Part shown: in pieces, positions 11,625 through 23,600 of the stretch
How the letters are laid out: each line of letters starts with the position of its first letter
How positions within the stretch are numbered: position 1 is the first letter of the stretch
Assembly: GCA_020650975.1 (NCBI GenBank)
Contig: JAIPMN010001177.1
Span: forward strand, 1 to 35,936
Reading direction: 5' to 3'
Source: Apostichopus californicus
Lineage: Eukaryota; Echinodermata; Holothuroidea; Aspidochirotida; Stichopodidae
Length of the DNA: 35,936 nucleotides
The notes under the pieces: model-generated
The model's input: only the letters and a program-made list of their open reading frames with translations
The model's database searches: none
Told to the model about the DNA's origin: nothing
Translations under genes and position numbers: made by a program

Positions 11625-14600
11625 TGGTGGTGTTGGTGGTTGGTGGTGGTGGTGGTAGTTGGTGGTGGTGGTTGTTGTTATGTTTGAGTTTGAGGAGTAT
11701 AATATGGCGGCATAAGATTGATGTTTTGTCAGTTCTGATCTCAGTATGGCAATTTAGATGACTTGGAGCATGCAAAGTAGGATCCAATGAATATATTTAC
11801 AAACGATTCAATTTAGAATTAAGGGAGAATAATGTGATTTTGTGCGATTATTGGTCAGTGATTTCTTTACAGTTGGTGAAATTTGATGAATTCCCCTTAA
11901 CTTTTATGGTCACTTCAGAAAGCTCACAGTTTGGATAGTGCTTTTCTTCAGTCTTTTTCATGTTTGAAACATTAAATTGTTTATTCTATGCTGTGTTTGC
12001 TAACAGGAGGCTGATTCTTCTGTGCGTAAACCTGAATTTACCGTACCCAACTTGACAGAGGGTAAAGATTACTTCTTTAGGGTATCAGCTGTTAACCAGG
12101 TCGGAAGCAGTGAACCCACAGAGACACCAAAGCCGACAACTGCTAAGGAACCATCCGGTAAGACTTCAAAATCTGCTTTAAAATTGTGAGTCAAAGTAGG
12201 TTGACATTGAACAGACTTGTGTCTCTTCACATGGGGTGCAAGCATGCAATGGGACTGCAAGACAAGAACCCAGGAGTTGCAAAGTCATATAGGCATAAGC
12301 AACAGATTTTACTTCCAAGAGCAATTTCATTAGTGCATAGAAAAAGTGAGTAAAGGGAGTGCCAAAGTTCTTTTTTTTAAATTGCTAACGAGTGTAAGTT
12401 GTGGAGAGGGTCGTTAAGGGTGGCGGAACAAAGCCTACCATTGTTATTAGTCTATGTGAAAGAGATAACATATAATGATTTTTGTTTTTATGTCTCCTTC
12501 AAGAAAAAATAATCTGGACACTTCTTTACTCAACTAAAAGCTGTGAAGTATGACATTACTAGAAAAAAACTTCCTGAACTAAATATACTTTTGAGTTGAT
12601 TTTGATGCTGAGAGCTAAGGGGCTAAGGGGAAGATTGATTTAATGGGACATACCACAAAATCACCTCAAAACTTCCTGACAAAATGAATCTCATGATTCT
12701 CTGCATTCTGTAGCACAATATCGGGTACTTAAAGTTGAATGGTTATTAAAAAAACAGCTGTTTTTAATTACAATTTGTCTTTTATGTTTCTAACAAAAGA
12801 ACAATTGTAAGTATCATAAGGTCATTTTTGCAATTTACCAAAGAGATCGCGCTGGGCACTTGCAATCCTGCGTGGGCAAGTTCTCCCTACTCTGTCATCC
12901 TATCAGATGCAACGGATGAATTATGCAAATATTGGAAAATGAGTAATTTAGAAAACTAACACGAAGAATGAAAATGTATTTGATAATGTTTGAAATATGT
13001 TTATTTGCCTTCGACAGAGCCCCCAGATTCTACAAACGCACCAGTCGTCGTGGACGCTGCAGAGGGAAGCATCAGCATAGAGTGGCAACCACCTACTTTT
13101 GATGGAGGGCGCCCTATTTCTGGGTATCTTATTGAGAAGCGTGAAACTTCCAGCCCTAGGTGGTCCAAGGCCACCAAGCAACCTGTTAAAGGAACAGATT
13201 TCACAGCAGATGATCTGATACCGGGCGCTGAATACGAGTTTAGAGTCAGTGCCATAAACAAGGCAGGCACAGGTCAGCCCAGTGAACCATCAAAGGCCAC
13301 CCTCGCTAGGGTTCCCATTGGTAAGTTCTCCAACCATAGTAGAATTGTTACCGATCGTTCACTGCTGAAGGGCTGTCTCATTACTGGACAAAGAACAATG
13401 CTTCTTTTTATCTGGTGTCAGGAAATTGTGGCAATTGATACCCGAATATATAGGAAGTTTTTATTTGTGTATTTTATGCATATGCAACAGATAATGATGA
13501 ATATTCAGTAGCATTAAAACCGCTACAGCTTATTATCACAGTTAGGTATATTTGTAAGTCTATATCCTAGCGAAAGTATATTTCTATGAACAAAATAACA
13601 AACAAACTAGGCACATATCCTTCACAAACTAGAACATTTCCTATGGATACTGTTTTTCTCCTGACAGTGATGATATTTGTGGTTTTAGCAACATCTCACA
13701 CTGAAACATAATAGCAAAGTAAATGTAAAGGAATAACACTTTAATTCTGACACTGGTGTGCAACAGTCTTAGTAACTTCTACAAAGAGAAAGATGTTTGC
13801 AGGTACTGAGCCGTCTTGTTCTCTTTTTCTTTTGCTGCCAACCATCTCCTTTCATCCTCTAGATCCAGCTGATGCACCCGTACAGCCAGAAGTGTCAGAG
13901 GTGACAAAGAGTGGTTGCCTGCTGCAGTGGGAGAAACCTTCTAAAGATGGTGGAAGCCCCATCAAGGGCTACCAAGTCCAAAAGAAGAACCCAGATACGG
14001 GTGACTGGGAGAAGGTTAACCGCATCCCCATCAAGGATACTCAGTTTAAGGTGCCTCTCACAGAGGGTGAAGAGGTGGAGCTGAGAGTAGTGGCAGAAAA
14101 TGAAGCCGGGCTCAGCGAACCTAGTGAATCTACACCAATGTTTGTTGCCAAAGATCCAGAAAGTAAGTCAAAAAGTTGATACTTTGTGACCTTCAGGGTT
14201 GGTTCTCCATTTGTATCTAAGTAGGCAAGAGGTACGATAACAGTTGAAAGATAGACAACATGGATGCCTTTGATCATTTCAATGGATATTTATAGCTATC
14301 AAAATTGGAAAGTTGTAAGACAGGGTGGCTTTGCACGTGCTGTGATTGGTGGTCTTCCTGCCGGGACTCGTCGGGGCCCTGGCAGACCTCGTCTTCGATG
14401 GGTCGACAATATTATTTCATGGTCAGGACTCTCATCTGCCGAACTTGTTGATACTGGCATACCACATGTTAAATCAAACCAATGACAATTGTACATCACC
14501 ATTATAACTTGCGTAGTATAGGGCTTCAAAAGGGTTCTATCCTATGAAGAAACATGAAAGCCATTTGACTTCGCCCACATGCCTATTTGGCTGGTCATAA

Positions 14601-17600
14601 AATATCATCCTTAGAGGCTGATTAATAATCATTGGAATCCTGCATTAGACCAAACCATTATCTCTTATTTTCACAGTTCCACCAACAATTGAACTCACCT
14701 GTCAAGAGGAGATCTCTATCAAGTCTGGAGCCCAGATGAAGCTGGGTGCTAAATACGATGGATGTCCCACCCCTACTGTCAAGTGGTCTTTCGGCGGTGA
14801 AGATCTCACCTCAGACGAGAGAAGCAAGCTCCGTAAGGGTAAAAACCAACTGGACTTCATGAGGTTAGACGCTGTTCGCAAAGACGATGGCGTCTACACT
14901 ATCACCGCGACAAATCCATTTGGCGAGGAGAAGAAGGAGGTGAAAGTGTCCATTCTCTGTAAGTATAGCTGCCGGAAACATTATTTATTGATTTAAGGAT
15001 GGTTGTGATTAATTTGGAATCAATTATGTTGCATGATTCAGCAACCATCAGATCTTTCATGTATGTATGTAATTTAGATCCTCCTGCAAGCAGGAACTCG
15101 CGAAGAAGCAAGCTTATCAAAGCTGCAAGCTGACCGAAGTCAGTCTCTTAGATTCATATTTAACGTCCATGATAATGAATTGTCAATTGTCAACAACTTT
15201 GTAACTGGACGACATACATTAATCTTGGAGTGACTCAAACTGGGGACCTTATGATTGAAAGACACCGGCGTTAACCACTGAGCTAGCACTCCTTATGTAC
15301 CAGAAATATATCTGAGAAACAGCTACCCTTACATCTCACCGACTCCCCTCAGAAGAAGAGGAACCTGTTGCCCTCCACCATTACAGCGTATCTACTCTTA
15401 ATCCTTGGCGATGGAGTTATTTGTATTGTGGATTGTATTATTATTTGTATTGTATATTATTGGAGTTATTTGTATTGTGAATGGATAGTAAGCCTCTGTA
15501 CAGTAAGTAGCCTGTGAGCTTCTAGCCCAATTGAAACTAAGTTTAAGCAAAATTGCCAAACAGTTTGTTAAAAAAGAAACCAGTGCTAATCATGAAGACT
15601 TTTCTTCTTGTGATAAGCTGCTCCTGGACCACCTAAGGGACCATTGGAACCTAGTGAGGTTTGTGGTGAGTCATTGGTGTTGACATGGCAACCACCAGAG
15701 GATGATGGTGGCTCAAAGATCACCAACTACATCATCGAAAAGAGGGATGTCATGAAATCGGGCTGGACCATCGTGAACGATTCCACCCTGGAGACGACAC
15801 TCAAGGTATTAGAAGAAGAAGAAGAATTGTTGTTTATTTGTATTTGTTTTTGTATTGCATTATGAATATTCATAAAAATATCAATTGCAATTGTACTTGG
15901 TCCTTTAAATAAGAAAACAGATATTCTAGTTAAATTAGTTTTGTATAAAGCTGTTTCTTGTGTTGAATTGACACAATCTGATTCATTATTCGACCAAAAT
16001 TGTATACCAGCATGGAATGGATGAAATTAGATGATTTGCAAGTGAAACGATGAAATGCATTAAATTTGTGTGAAACAAAACATTGCTGCTTTGGATTAAA
16101 CAACTCATACCTCTCTCTATTGTAGAAACATTGATATGGCTGTTACCACACAAATCTCTCACTGATATCAGAAAGTTATTATATTGAAAGGTATCAAGTA
16201 CGTTATTATTGTTGAATATTAGTTAGAACATCACAACAAATATGTATCTTTCAGATATTGCATTTTTAATTTTATATTAAACTTTGTTGCACATATCTTT
16301 ACATCATAAAATGTTTACTTACTGTCACTTACTTTTTCATTCGTTTTGGTACATTAGGTTCCCAAGCTTGTTGCAAAATCGGAGTACATTTTCCGGGTAG
16401 CAGCAGAAAACAGCCAGGGTGTCAGCCGACCATTGGAGACCTCTCGTTCAATCGTAGCTAAGAACCCATACGGTGAGATCTCTATGAATTCGTTGAAGTC
16501 GTCTATCAGGCAGAACACATCGTTATTTAACTTGATCATTCATCAGCTTTATATTTTTATTGCTAGTGTACCAGCTGTCTAATGACTATTAGGTGGAGAT
16601 GAGAACTCTTAAGTACAAGATCTTTCTTAGGTGTGACTTCATGTCCTTTGACTCTTTCTAATGATAATGAATCTTACAAAATCCTGGCTTATTTTTGTTT
16701 TATTCTCAGATGAACCTGGTATGCCTGGAGTACCGGAAGTAGTTGACTTTGACAATGACTTTGTGGAGTTAGAGTGGGCCGCACCGGACAAAGACGGTGG
16801 AGCCAAAATAGATGGCTACAAGATTGAGAAACGAGAGCCGGGATCTAACCGTTGGAGCGACGCTACTCCAGAACCGGTCAAGGGAACATCCGCAAAGGTT
16901 CCCGATCTCAAAGAAGGGAAGGAGTATGAATTCAGAGTGACAGCTATCAACAAAGCTGGACCAAGCAAACCTAGCAAGGTCTCACAGTCACAGCTTGTGA
17001 AACCAAAATTTGGTAAAGGAGAAACATCCTCTTTTTACTTTCTTTTTCCTTGTCATCACATTATCGGAAATTTGAAAGGAAATTTTTCCACAAGTGTTTC
17101 CATTTTGATCTCCATATTAAGTAGATTGCCTTTTGTGGATAGCCCTGGTCACATATAAAATAATGTTGTATTGTCTTAGATGGGATGTCTTTCATACTAA
17201 CTTGATTGCAGGAATGATCCATTTCTGTGAAAAGGAGAGTGTGATGCCCATGTTGTACCCCTGTAATTCCCCTATTGTCATCCTGTAGGATCTGAAAAAT
17301 CCTAAAATCCTAAAAAAAAAAATAATTTTCTGAGTAAATCCATCACATGTATTTGGTTGTCTGCAAATTAACTAATCTTTGTTTATATCTTGTTTGCAAT
17401 CAGCTGCTCCAACCTTGAAGATTGGTCAGCTAAAGGACATCAAAGTTAAGGCCCCTCAAGAATTCATCCTGGAGGTCACATTCGATGGAAGTCCTCTCCC
17501 TACTGTCGCATGGACCTTAAATGATCAGCCCTTGGAGACCAATGACCACGTCAGGATCACAAACACCGAAACCAAGACCACTGTCAAGGTACGAGAATCA

Positions 17601-20600
17601 GAACGAGCAGATGCAGGTGTCTACAAGCTGACCCTGACTAACGATTCTGGAACAACCACTGGAGAATGCAATGTCAATGTGCTAGGTAAGTGAAAGACAA
17701 TATATAACTGAAAACAGAAAATTAGTATTTATTGTAAACGTTTCTAGCTCTCATATTTGTAAGTTTGTGTTTTAGTCTTATTGCAAACAGTCCTAGCTCT
17801 CATATTTGTGAGCGTTGTATTTTAGTCTTATTGCAAACATCCCTAGCTCTCATATTTGTGAGTGTTGATTTTTAGTCTTATTGCAAACATCCCTAGCTCT
17901 CATATTTGTGAGTGTTGTTTTTAGTCTTATTGCAAACATCCCTAGCTCTCATATATGTGAGTGTTGTTTTTTAGTCTTATTGCAAACATCCCTAGCTCTC
18001 ATATTTGTGAGTGTTGATTTTTAGTCTTATTGCAAACATCCCTAGCTCTCATATTTGTGAGTGTTGATTTTTAGTCTTATTGCAAACATCCCTAGCTCTC
18101 ATATTTGTGAATGTCTCATAAATTTAGGATTCAAAACGAACGACAAAGCCAATCACTAAATTGGAAGTTTTTGCTATATGACCAGCAAGTTTCTGCATAT
18201 TGATATATGATACTTCTCACCATCTTGTTGTTACCAAGGTAACCCTGCTACTCCAGAGGGCCCGATAGAGGTTAGTGATGTCACAGCTGAGTCTTGCAGA
18301 TTGACCTGGCAAGCACCAGCTGATGATGGCGGCAGCCCAATCACCAACTACACTGTGGAGAAACGGGAGGCTGGGGAAGATTACTGGTCAAAGGTCAGCT
18401 CATTTATCATGGAACCAGAGTTTGTGGTCCCGAAACTGAACAAGGGCACGGAGTACGAGTTCAGAGTCCGAGCTGAAAACCAGCATGGTGCGAACAGTCC
18501 TAACTTGATGTCTGAACCTGTCTTGGCCAAGAACCCATATGGTATGTGTTTTTTTTAAAACTTTTTTGCTCTAATCATGAAAGAAACAATAAAAGCTGCA
18601 AAATATGTTAATTGATGATCAGAGCAATAATTGCTAACTCTTAGATGCACCCTTGACTCATTGTTGACCTATTATCATGGAGCAGTTTGCAAAACAACAT
18701 TACATAGAAAATTTCCAAAAGTTATTATATTTTCTCTTGATCAATCTTTTATTTTGTGAGTGAATGGGAATTGATAAAAAGAAGAAAAAGAAATTAGCGG
18801 ATTTTATCTGTAGGTCGACGTTTGTAGATCTGCCTAAAATAGAGAAGTGGTAACATTTAGTTCATGCCTCAAAACTCAACACTGAAAATTCCGACACAGA
18901 AAAGGAAACTTGCTTTGCATCCTGCAAAGCAGTAGGCATAACAAAGTAATCACAACAAATTAAGATTGAAATCTTCATTTTCTGTGTTATGTTTCTGGTT
19001 ACAGATGAACCAGGAGCTCCTGGGGAACCCAAGATCTTGAGTTACGACAAGGACCGTTGCGAACTCCAGTGGACTGAGCCGGACTCTGACGGCGGTGACA
19101 AGATCATCGGTTACACCGTGGAACGTAAAGAAATGCGTAGTAACCGCTGGGTGAAGGTCAACAAGGACCCACTCCCAGATACCACCTTTACCGTCATGAA
19201 GCTAGCGGAGGGCCGCCAGTACCAATTCAGGATTTATGCCGAGAATCGTGCCGGCCCCGGTCACCCAAGCAGAGAGACAGAGACGATGACAGCTAAACCT
19301 GAGTTTGGTGAGAGAAAGACAAAGGCATTTAAACTGCATGGAAATAAAACCCAAGTATGTATGTATGAATGTATGTATTTTAGATCCTCCTGCAAGCAGG
19401 AACTCGCGAAGAAGCCATCATTGGCTTATCAAAGCTGCAAGCTGACCGAAGTCAGTCTCTTAGATTCATATTTAATGTCCATGATTATGAATTGTCAATT
19501 GTCAACAACTCTGCATTAATCTGGGAGTGACTCAAACTCAGGACGATTGAAAGGCACTGGCGTTAACCACTGAGCTAACACTCCTCTAAGAACATGATAT
19601 GATATGCTTCTAACTAGTGTTAAAATAAACTTGTTTGTTCAGTTCCTACATTGACAGCCTGCTCTGTTATCAGAGATATAATGTACTGTGTCAACAGTAT
19701 AGCAAGCTGAGGGAGGCTTCAGCATTCTGCAGCTAGGCTGTAATATGACACAATCTATTGTGCTCTGCAGTTTTACCCAATATGTAATTCTGGTCTGCAG
19801 AGGTAACGTCTTCTATATGTAATTCTGGTCTGCAGAGTTAACGTCTTCTATATGTAATTCTGGTCTGCAGAGTTAACATCTTCTATATGTAATTCTGGTC
19901 TGCAGAGGTAAGGTCTTCTATATGTAATTCTGGTCTGCAGAGGTAAGGTCTTCTATATGTAATTCTGGTCTGCAGAGGTAAGGTCTTCTATATGTTATTC
20001 TGGTCTGCAGAGGTAACGTCTTCTATATGTAATTCTGGTCTGCAGAGGTAACGTCTTCTATATGTAATTCTGGTCTGCAGAGTTAACGTCTTCTATATGT
20101 AATTCTGGTCTGCAGAGTTAACATCTTCTATATGTAATTCTGGTCTGCAGAGGTAACGTCTTCTATATGTAATTCTGGTCTGCAGAGGTAACGTCTACTG
20201 TTTGATATTGATGCAGCCTTTCTGTTACTGCAGCTCCTGTTATGACAAGGTACCTAAACTAGCAAAGAATTTGGTTATACCTAAACTAGCAAAGAATTTG
20301 GTTACCTTTATTTGTAAGTTATAGAGGACACTCACAAAGTGATTAGTAAGAATGCTTTTGTGAAACTCAAAAAAAGAAATCCCTATCCTTACATTATTTT
20401 CGTTTTGAATGCTGTTGATTATATTACCCTTTGCAGTAGCTCTGATGTAGGAATTCCTAGCTTGGTTAAGGATTGCTTTGTTTGGTTTGGTTGATTGCAT
20501 TGCATTTATCATTTATTCTGTATATTTTACTTTCAAACTGGTTTTTTGTCATTATCCCTTCATCGATACAGAGTCTCCACGTATCGATAAAGATTCCTTC

Positions 20601-23600
20601 GCTCTGAAAGACATCACAGTCAGGGCCGGTGAACCCTACACCATCAAGGTACCCCTGACAGGGAGCCCCGAACCCACCGTCACCTGGGACAAGGACAACA
20701 GGGACATCAAAGAGTCCAACATCTTGACCGTAGAAACCAACGAGAGAGAGACGGTTATTAACAACAGCAGCAGTGCTCGCGAAGACAGCGGCAAATACAA
20801 GCTCACTCTGGAAAACAAGATTGGCATTGATACCCACACCATCAAGGTTACTGTAGTTGGTGAGTGGTCCATTATTGTCCGTGGTTGTCATTCATTATGT
20901 CCTCTCTGTCATGGGACTTGAGATCAATCCTTTGAACTGCTTACAGCTTGAAAACTTATTATTTAATATATAATATATCTTGCCTCAAAAAGACTTGATG
21001 CTTGGTTCCCCAAAATACTGATATTTTCAATTGTTTCCCAATCCTTTCTTTGTTGGTCCTGGAAAAATTCCTTGAATTGTGTTTTAAAGACTGTGTGTGG
21101 GAATCCTATCTGTGGATAGGTAATTCAGTGTATTTTCAACTGAACTAGATGAATTTGAAACAACTTATAGTTCTCTCTGTCTCTCTCGTTCTTCTTCCTC
21201 CTGTGGATGAGGGGGGTGGGGGGTGGGGGGTAGTTGAGGGGGAGGTGGTGGCAGCTGTGGGATTTTTTGTTTAATTTAGTTCCAAGCTCTTGATAACATG
21301 TTCCTTGCCATTGCAGTCTGTTTGTGCAGCGTGTGTCTTGTCCCTTCTTCGTTAAAGGGTTTGGATCTGCACATTGCAATTTTCTTTTTAACTCCTCCAT
21401 CGGCTCACATCTACAAATAAGTTTGAGTAAACATAATAACAAATATTCATGTCATGGCTGACGTGTGGGTCACAGGTACCTTTTACCTCTGTTTCTTTCC
21501 CCTTCAAAGATAAACCCACGGTACCAAAGGGACCCATCGATTGCTCCGACTTCACCAAAGAATCCGTCCGTCTCACCTGGCGAGAACCTGAAGACGATGG
21601 TGGTGTCCCGATAACCGGTTACACCGTAGAGAAGAAGGATGCCAAGAAGGACAACTGGTCCGAGGCCATCAGAAATACACCCTCGCTATCCGGGGTGGTC
21701 AACAATCTCACCTACGGAAAGGACTATGTATTCCGTGTGGTTGCAGTCAATTCAATTGGTAGCAGCCCACCTCTGGAGGGTAGACCCACCAAAGTTAAAC
21801 TGCCATTTGGTGAGTTACCAGATATCACAGAAACAATTCAAGTTTGTTCAAAATGTGAAAAAATCAAATCTGACCATTAATTGATGGCAGGAATGTCAAC
21901 GTTTATATATTTAACTGCTAAAAGTAACAATTTGACTAATGTTAACACAATTTTTCTTTTTTGTTGCTTTTTTCTAGATCATATTTTTAACTGCTAAGAG
22001 TAACAGTTGACCAATGTTAACACAATTCTGTGTTTTCACTGTTTTTCACTGTTTCTTAGATGAGCCTGATGCCTCTTCCGCCCCAGTTGTGGAAGCTATC
22101 GATAAAAGCTCTGCGACTCTAGCCTGGAGCCCGCCAGCTAGCGATGGTGGCAGTCCAGTCACAGGATACCACGTGGAGATGAAGTCCCCTGGGAGCAAGG
22201 ACTGGACCAGGGTGAATCCATTCCCCATCCGGGAATCGGGTTATGTCGTTCCTAATCTCAAGGAAGGCCAGGAGTATCAGTTCAGAGTCCTGGCGGAGAA
22301 CGAGGCCGGCGAGGGCAAACCGAGTCGATCCTCGGAACCTGTCATTGCAAAGGATCCAATCTGTAAGTTGAAAATGTTACTCTTGAAGTCTTACTAGTAC
22401 TTGAGACATTTAGAAAAATTTGGAAATTTAATGTTTAATGCTTATTTCGAGTGAATGAAGAATGAAAAGCTGACAAGGAAATTATAAACAAGCTGGAAAA
22501 TAGCAAAGAAACTTTTGACTAGAACAGGATAATTTCTATCATTGACTTCAGGGTCACGTGGTGCTCTTTACTCTAGCTGAGCTATGCAAGATATTTGGCT
22601 TCTGGCTGACACCAACCCAGCAAAGAAATTGCTGTATAGAGATTGCAAACAACTAAAGGGCTGGATATCGACACTTAGTTGGCAGAGAACAGGATATCTC
22701 TGGTCACTGGTTTGAATCTCATTCAAGCGCAAGATTCTTTACTCTCTTTGATCAATTAAATTCATAAGATTGAGTTTTAGTAAATCAGAATGGATGGCAT
22801 TTTAGATCCTGCTAAAATTGTGTTAAAAGGACTAATACCACCCATTTATGTATTTATATTTTCTAGTTAAGTGCCAAGAAATTCTACATTTGTAACATGA
22901 TACTTTCAACTCACAGCAGCTTGGAGATTGTGGCCGATGTTTTTGAGATTCATTTTAACTTTTACCACTTTTTTGAGAGAAAATAAACTAAATTGATAAA
23001 GGCTACTTGTAAGTATTGGAAGAGGTGCAATTAGTTCTGCAAGTATTATTAGAGGTTTTTAGAACGTTTGTGTTATGGAAATAAAATGAATATTCATTAA
23101 TGAACTACTTCTTTTACAATATTTCGTGACCCACACAGTACCAGCTGATTCTCCAAGTCGTCCCAATGTTGACAAAGTCAAGAAAGACTCTGTCGCCCTC
23201 TCGTGGACTAAACCAGTCAACGATGGCGGGTCAAAGGTCACAGACTACATAGTGGAAAAGAAGTCACCGGGTGGAGAATTTGAACCTGTAAGTTTAGAAT
23301 ACATGTTCAGTTTAAAATTAGCTACTTTAGTTTACAGCATTTAGATGTACAATGTATTCAGTTAAAACATGACATCTTTGTGTGAGATGTTTTATGTTTT
23401 ACTTGGTTTTGATGTGTATTCTTTGTTTGCATTCCATATTCCTTAATATCACCTCTAAAGTTTAAGGTTTCCAGATTTCTAATATTTTCAAGGTCATTCC
23501 CAGGTCATGATACTATCTGTTAATACTCTGTATTCCTGGCAATTTGCCAACTTGTCTGTGAACTGTTGGAACTTTCTTATTACATTCCAAACTCTCAAGT

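Larger units (their letters stand above)
19308..20571 (+). other. Intron between F7 and I7
   Basis: A 1264-base intron that is mostly repeats: SINE family A copy 3, the 35-bp minisatellite TR2, and a short tandem duplication at about 20249-20304 containing ctaaactagcaaagaatttg twice. Confidence 0.88.

Noticed and set aside
11419-11787. Long poly-His reading frame on the - strand
   Set aside because: It is the antisense translation of the GAT/GGT microsatellite; there is no start context, domain or splice structure.
13001-13270. Open frame antisense to exon 7 (and similar ones antisense to exons at 8026, 20636, 22046, 24953 and 33041)
   Set aside because: These are shadows of GC-richer coding exons on the opposite strand, with no domain content.
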